NCBI GenBank assembly: GCA_020848015.1
Contig: JADLBA010000172.1
Coordinates: 1-9,869 of the forward strand
Length of the DNA stretch: 9,869 bases
Reading direction: 5' to 3'
Origin: Crocinitomicaceae bacterium
GTDB lineage: Bacteria > Bacteroidota > Bacteroidia > Flavobacteriales_D > Sanyastnellaceae
Shown here: piece after piece, positions 6,129-9,869 of the stretch
How the letters are laid out: the number at the start of each line of letters is the position of its first letter
Position numbering within the stretch: the stretch's first letter is position 1
Notes under the pieces: generated by a model
Told to the model about the DNA's origin: nothing
Database searches by the model: none
The model's input: only the letters and a program-made list of their open reading frames with translations
Translations under genes and position numbers: made by a program

Positions 6129-6974
6129 ATGAAATACCAGATTTTGTCTATTGCATTTTTTGCTTCATTGTGCTTTAGTATTGCTTCAAATGCTCAACAG
6201 CTCAAGGTTCCTGCTCCGAGTCCGTTGCAGACTGTTAAGCAAGCTTTTGCCCTTAGTGATATATCTATCGAATATTCACGCCCAAGTGTGAAAGGACGTA
6301 CGATCTACGGTGATCTCGTCCCTTTTGGAAAAATTTGGAGAACCGGTGCTAATGCAGCTACGCAGATTACTTTTGGCGAAGACGTGAAAGTGGAAGGGAA
6401 TAGTGTTCCTGCGGGTACTTATGCCATCTATACAATTCCAGGTAAGGCAGCGTGGGAGATCATTTTATACAAAGACCTGAAGCTTGGGGGCAATGTCTCT
6501 GAATTTAATAAAGAGAATGAATTGTTGCGATTCTCTGCAAAGACCTCTGCTCTCGACAGGAAAATCGAAACTTTTACCATAGGATTCGCAGACATTACCC
6601 CCACCTCCCTTGTGGTCGAATTCCTCTGGGAAAAGACAAGGGTGGCTTTCAATGTCGTCTCCGATATTGACGCGAAGGTGATGAATAATATTGAATCGTC
6701 CATGGCAAAGGATTCCCGCCCATACTACCAGGCCGCAAACTATTATTTTGAAAATAACAAAGACCTGAACCAGGCGCTGACTTGGATCAATACTGCTGTT
6801 GAACAAAACCCAAAGGCCTTCTGGATGCTTTTGCTGAAAGCAAAAATCCAGTTGAAGTTGAACGATAAAACTGCCGCTATTGCAAGTGCAAAAAAAGTAA
6901 TTGAGATTGCAAAAGAAGAGGGGAGCGATGATTATGTAAAGCTCGGAGAGAAATTTATCGCTGATGCTAAATAG
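6129..6974 (+). CDS. Secreted DUF2911 protein with C-terminal TPR-like helices
   Basis: The 281-residue protein has a clear signal peptide (about 1-22, hydrophobic core ILSIAFFASLCFSIA, likely cut after SNA before QQLK), so it is exported to the periplasm or cell envelope. Residues about 30-175 match DUF2911, common in Bacteroidetes, by SPLQTVKQAFALSDISIEYS (31-50), the RPSVKGRTIYGDLVPFGKIW stretch (51-70), RTGANAATQITF (71-82) and PAGTYAIYTIPG (94-105). The C-terminal part (about 195-280) is helical, with two TPR-like units (PYYQAANYYFENNKDLNQAL, then FWMLLLKAKIQLKLNDKTAA). The biochemical role of DUF2911 is not known to me. It stands alone, with an A-rich leader before its ATG and its own strong terminator, so it is probably monocistronic. 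Confidence 0.9.
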   Translation: MKYQILSIAFFASLCFSIASNAQQLKVPAPSPLQTVKQAFALSDISIEYSRPSVKGRTIYGDLVPFGKIWRTGANAATQITFGEDVKVEGNSVPAGTYAIYTIPGKAAWEIILYKDLKLGGNVSEFNKENELLRFSAKTSALDRKIETFTIGFADITPTSLVVEFLWEKTRVAFNVVSDIDAKVMNNIESSMAKDSRPYYQAANYYFENNKDLNQALTWINTAVEQNPKAFWMLLLKAKIQLKLNDKTAAIASAKKVIEIAKEEGSDDYVKLGEKFIADAK

Positions 6975-6994
6975 GACTTACTGTTTTCATATTG

Positions 6995-7033
6995 ATAAGA
7001 CCTGTGATTTTCACGGGTCTTATTTTTTTATTT
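6995..7033 (+). terminator. Intrinsic terminator of the DUF2911 gene
   Basis: A 13-bp stem (6995-7007 with 7011-7023, one G-T wobble) encloses a TTT loop, and a run of seven T (7023-7029) follows. It starts 20 nt after the stop codon. The opposite strand lacks a T-tract after the stem, so it serves only the plus-strand gene. Confidence 0.92.
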
Positions 7034-7138
7034 ATGTGAACTGAAAATTCAATGTCTCAAACTGCAATCCCCATTTACTGAGCGAAATTGAATTGATGTC
7101 ATGCAACACAATGGTAATCCGGATTCCAATGTATGGGA

Positions 7139-8824
7139 TTATTTTTTTACCACATCATTCAATGCCTGCAAAATAGAGGAAAGAATGAGCACGATGAGCG
7201 CTCCTGTTACATTCAACCAGAGAAACGCAGTGAGGTCATGGTACCAGCTAAAAACAACAAAACTCTCGGCAATAGCTGCTGCAATAAATACATTCGTCCC
7301 ATTCACACGCTTGAGATAAAATGCTACCAGAAATACACCAAGGATAGTCCCGTAAAACAGAGAACCTAATATATTCACTGCCTCGATCAGATTTCCAAGC
7401 CTGCTTGCGTAAAGTGCTACCACGATGCAAAAAATTCCCCAGCCTACTGTTATCCAACGGGAAATACTGACATCAGAGAACCGGGTCTTTTTGCTATGAC
7501 GTTTGTAAAAATCCACAACGGTAGTTGACGCAAGAGAATTGATGCCCCCGGATGCAGATCCCATCGAAGCAAGAAATATGACTGCCACCAGCAACCCAAT
7601 GATACCTGTGGGAAGTTGCTGTGTTATAAACCCAAGAAATACATAGTTTGAATCATTTGTGTCAGCTGCAGGATTGTTTTTCCTCATCAACGCCGCTACC
7701 TCTTCCCTGATTGAATTGCTCTTTCCCGCCGCTTCCTGCAGCAGCGGACGAATGGAATCTACCACAGCTATATTGTTTTCTCCGATGGCGCTGATCAGTT
7801 GCTCGATTTCTTGCTTTTTTGCCTCATGAGCATTAATGAATTTGCTTTGGAGTATTTGAAAATCCTGTCTATACACACTGTTTTCAATTCGCGATACTTC
7901 TGCGGGATTGAAAAACACTGGCGGCTGATTGAACTGATAGAATGAGAAAACCAATGCTCCAATCAAAAGAATGAAAAACTGCATTGGAATTTTTATTAGT
8001 CCGTTCATGATTAAGCCAAGCCTGCTCTGAGCAACAGAACTGCCGGTGAGATACCGCCCAACCTGTGACTGATCTGTACCGAAATAAGACAGTTGAAGAA
8101 AAAATCCGCCGATCAAGCCAGACCAAAGATTATATCGGTTGTTCCAATCAAACGATGTGTCAATCGCATTCAGCCGGCCCATTTTTCCGGCAACGTGTAA
8201 TGCGTTTTTTAGTCCAACATTCCCAGGGAGCAGATGAACTACCATATATGCAGCGAGGAGAAGGCCAAAAAAAATAACGATCATCTGGAATAGGTGTGTA
8301 TGCGACACCGCGATCGTCCCGCCATATACAGTATATAATATTACCAGTAGCCCGGTAATGATGATAGTGTGGGAAATATCTACCCGGAGTATTACCGAAA
8401 GTACGATTGCTGGTGCATAGATCGTGATACCTGTTGAAAGACCTCTTTGTAGCAGGAAAAGAAATGCGGTGAGCGTCCTTGTTTTTAGATCGAAGCGAGT
8501 CTCTAAATACTCATAAGCCGTATATACATTCAACTTTCTAAATGCAGGAACGAAGGTGATGCAGAGCACGATCATTGCGAGCGGCAAGCCAAAATAGAAT
8601 TGTACGAAGCGTATTCCATCTGTAAATGCCTGACCCGGTGCCGAAAGAAAAGTAATGGCACTGGCCTGTGTAGCCATTACCGACAACCCAACATGATACC
8701 ACGGAAGATTCTGCCCAGCCAGAAAAAAACCTTTAATACTCCGCGTTCCGCGACTTTTCCAGATACCATATAGCACCACACAGAGGAGTGTCAATACTAA
8801 AATTCCCCAGTCGATCCGGCTCAT
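7139..8824 (-). CDS. Sodium:solute symporter (SLC5/SSS family) with large outer-loop insert
   Basis: This inner-membrane transporter couples solute uptake to the sodium gradient. The 561 residues show about 13 membrane helices (roughly 5-22, 42-62, 73-97, 117-145, 152-170, 178-199, 233-255, 273-297, 404-428, 454-473, 480-503, 511-528 and 532-553), the SSS arrangement on the LeuT fold. Family marks are FFLAGQNLPWYHVG (33-46), the unwound helix ATQASAITFLSAPGQAF (51-67), TVYGGTIAVSHT (165-176) and SMGSASGGINSLASTTVVDF (420-439), which carries the Ser/Thr residues of the family's Na2 sodium site. Between helices 8 and 9, residues about 298-400 form a hydrophilic, largely helical insert with coiled-coil-like segments (EAKKQEIEQLISAIGEN). 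In this topology that loop faces the periplasm. The substrate cannot be read from the sequence. The ATG overlaps the upstream 39-codon gene by ATGA, and the PIG-L-type gene lies before that, suggesting uptake of a product or substrate of that enzyme. Confidence 0.92.
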   Translation of the reverse strand: MSRIDWGILVLTLLCVVLYGIWKSRGTRSIKGFFLAGQNLPWYHVGLSVMATQASAITFLSAPGQAFTDGIRFVQFYFGLPLAMIVLCITFVPAFRKLNVYTAYEYLETRFDLKTRTLTAFLFLLQRGLSTGITIYAPAIVLSVILRVDISHTIIITGLLVILYTVYGGTIAVSHTHLFQMIVIFFGLLLAAYMVVHLLPGNVGLKNALHVAGKMGRLNAIDTSFDWNNRYNLWSGLIGGFFLQLSYFGTDQSQVGRYLTGSSVAQSRLGLIMNGLIKIPMQFFILLIGALVFSFYQFNQPPVFFNPAEVSRIENSVYRQDFQILQSKFINAHEAKKQEIEQLISAIGENNIAVVDSIRPLLQEAAGKSNSIREEVAALMRKNNPAADTNDSNYVFLGFITQQLPTGIIGLLVAVIFLASMGSASGGINSLASTTVVDFYKRHSKKTRFSDVSISRWITVGWGIFCIVVALYASRLGNLIEAVNILGSLFYGTILGVFLVAFYLKRVNGTNVFIAAAIAESFVVFSWYHDLTAFLWLNVTGALIVLILSSILQALNDVVKK

Positions 8825-8940
8825 TGGAAAAACTTTTCAAATACTTGCAACAAAAAAATGATCAACAGCAATACTCCTAGCACCAGTGAGTAGAGGTTTC
8901 TCCATGTTTTCATAATTGGGGGACCTTGTTCCTCGCTCAT
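8821..8940 (-). CDS. 39-residue single-helix membrane protein between PIG-L-type gene and symporter
   Basis: A complete 40-codon ORF fills the gap between the two larger genes exactly. Its ATG (8940-8938) overlaps the stop of the PIG-L-type gene (8939-8937), and its TGA (8823-8821) overlaps the ATG of the symporter (8824-8822), each as ATGA. The product has a short polar N-terminus (MSEEQGPPIMKTWRNLY), one strongly hydrophobic helix (about 18-33, SLVLGVLLLIIFLLQV) and a short tail EKFFQ. Basic residues before the helix predict a cytoplasmic N-terminus. A second start at Met10 would give 30 residues. The double overlap means translation is probably coupled through all three genes. Some SSS transporters have small partner proteins (YhdT with PanF, DUF4212 proteins); this one is shorter and I see no family match. 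A subunit or stabiliser of the symporter is inferred. Confidence 0.68.
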   Translation of the reverse strand: MSEEQGPPIMKTWRNLYSLVLGVLLLIIFLLQVFEKFFQ

Positions 8941-9869
8941 TCGCTTTTCGGAATGCTAAGTAGATTTACAAAAAGACGATATGCGCCTGGTACTCCGGCA
9001 GGGAGTTCCCGAAAAAATGAAAGACCGGTATAAACAAAATTCCCTTTGCCATAACGTGATACAATTAAACTCCCGTTCGTTTCTTTTTCCCCTGGATCAT
9101 TCATCAAAAGAATGCTTTCATAGTGTGGATCAATTTCCGATGCGTAGTAAACACCTCTCTCCTGAACCCATCCTTCAAAATCTGCTGTTGTGATCCGATT
9201 TGGAAAATTTAGGATAGGGTGCTGACCATTATTCCATCTCACCTTTGCTTGTTCATCGGTTACACGTTCGCGAGAAATTGTGAATGGATAAGGCCCTATC
9301 CTCGATTTCATTGGCCCAAGCCTACTATTGGTGTTGTACTGGACGATATAGTTTCCACCTTTGTTGATATATTCCATCAGTTTCTTGTAATGTAAAGAAA
9401 GGCGATCGTTCGTGTTGTAAGCACGAATCCCTGCTACAATAGCGGAGTACGCAGACAAATCCTCTGCCGAGAGTTTTTCCTCTGTCAGTTCGGTTACTGT
9501 GTATCCTATCTGTCGTAAACATTCTGCTACCCCATCTCCGGCACCGGGTATGTACCCGATCTCTGTTCCTATTTTTTTAAGATCAATATTTACCAGACCT
9601 GCACTTGCATCTGATAGTATAAACTGGAAAGGAATGTGATCATATTCGATCTGGCTCATGCTTTTATTGTAAAGCATACCATCTATGTCAAGATACACAT
9701 TGATATGCCCTTCCTGAGTGTTTGTACCAGGGGTAATGGTGATGGGAATGACAACCTCTTCTCCTTTTTCTGCCATTTGAAAATCAGTATTCTCAAGGGC
9801 TATTTTCCAGCCACCGCTTACGTCTGCGTGAAGTTTTCCTTTGATCCCTGCCTTGTTGGCTTTTATGAA
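8937..9869 (-). CDS. PIG-L/LmbE-type protein, C-terminal region (5' end outside window)
   Basis: The visible 310 codons are open to the right edge; the Met at 9776 is internal, since 31 in-frame codons precede it. The segment matches, from memory, the C-terminal part of long Bacteroidetes PIG-L family deacetylases. An immunoglobulin/NEW3-like beta part (about 1-95) is followed by a class-I-glutamine-amidotransferase-like Rossmann domain (about 100-310). That domain has GYIPGAGDGVAECLRQIGY (105-123), IVAGIRAYNTN (144-154), YIVQYNTNSR (174-183), PYPFTISRERVTDE (193-206), DFEGWVQERG (230-239) and a conserved end around LSFFRELPAGVPGAYRLF (283-300). The amidotransferase catalytic Cys-His pair is not evident, so the domain probably binds rather than hydrolyses. 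The zinc-dependent LmbE deacetylase domain should lie upstream and cannot be checked. Such proteins remove N-acyl groups from sugar conjugates and are often exported. The stop overlaps the 39-codon gene. Confidence 0.75.
   Translation of the reverse strand, partial: FIKANKAGIKGKLHADVSGGWKIALENTDFQMAEKGEEVVIPITITPGTNTQEGHINVYLDIDGMLYNKSMSQIEYDHIPFQFILSDASAGLVNIDLKKIGTEIGYIPGAGDGVAECLRQIGYTVTELTEEKLSAEDLSAYSAIVAGIRAYNTNDRLSLHYKKLMEYINKGGNYIVQYNTNSRLGPMKSRIGPYPFTISRERVTDEQAKVRWNNGQHPILNFPNRITTADFEGWVQERGVYYASEIDPHYESILLMNDPGEKETNGSLIVSRYGKGNFVYTGLSFFRELPAGVPGAYRLFVNLLSIPKSE

Noticed and set aside
7116..7125. Palindrome AATCCGGATT just downstream of the symporter stop, considered as a terminator
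   Set aside because: The perfect part is only 10 bp with no loop and no T-tract on the minus strand; it could be a restriction-like palindrome by chance.
1..9869. CRISPR arrays, tRNA or rRNA genes, insertion sequences, attachment sites
   Set aside because: No regularly spaced repeats, cloverleaf-like sequences, transposase motifs or terminal inverted repeats were seen on either strand.

Overview
The window looks like chromosomal DNA of a Bacteroidetes bacterium, most likely of the Chitinophagaceae/Sphingobacteriia type. The reasons are a secreted DUF2911 protein, a Bacteroidetes-type PIG-L/LmbE C-terminal region coupled to a sodium:solute symporter, start sites with A-rich leaders instead of clear Shine-Dalgarno sequences, and moderate AT-richness. 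There are no tRNAs, rRNAs, CRISPR arrays, transposases or phage genes.

Region 1 (1-3866) is a purine catabolism module. The truncated xanthine dehydrogenase small subunit (xdhA, FeS/FAD) overlaps the molybdopterin subunit (xdhB) by ATGA. It converges on guaD, a guanine deaminase. GuaD makes xanthine from guanine, and XdhAB oxidises hypoxanthine and xanthine to urate. One symmetric hairpin lies between the two transcription units, and its guaD-side arm encodes the C-terminal tail of GuaD. No xdhC maturation gene is in view.

Region 2 (3867-4108) separates the divergent guaD and lysA. It carries a coding-like minus-strand remnant with one frameshift that ends 6 nt before guaD, plus an imperfect direct repeat.

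Region 3 (4109-5341) is lysA, diaminopimelate decarboxylase, the last step of lysine synthesis.

Region 4 (5342-6128) is 787 nt without a clearly real gene. It holds several short coding-like stretches: a 32-codon ORF overlapping the lysA stop by ATGA, a frame open over 5405-5578, a frame over 5688-5942 broken by two stops, and a 50-codon intact ORF at its end. It reads as a decayed locus or a cluster of tiny ORFs.

Region 5 (6129-7033) is a secreted DUF2911 protein with a strong intrinsic terminator.

Region 6 (7139-9869, minus strand) is a three-gene operon with ATGA overlaps at both junctions: the C-terminal part of a PIG-L/LmbE-type protein, a 39-residue single-helix membrane protein that is easily missed, and an SLC5-type Na+:solute symporter. 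The symporter has a helical insert of about 100 residues in the loop predicted to cover its outer gate. This operon is the best candidate here for an under-described system: a periplasmic deacylase-like enzyme working with a sodium-coupled transporter and a micro-subunit.
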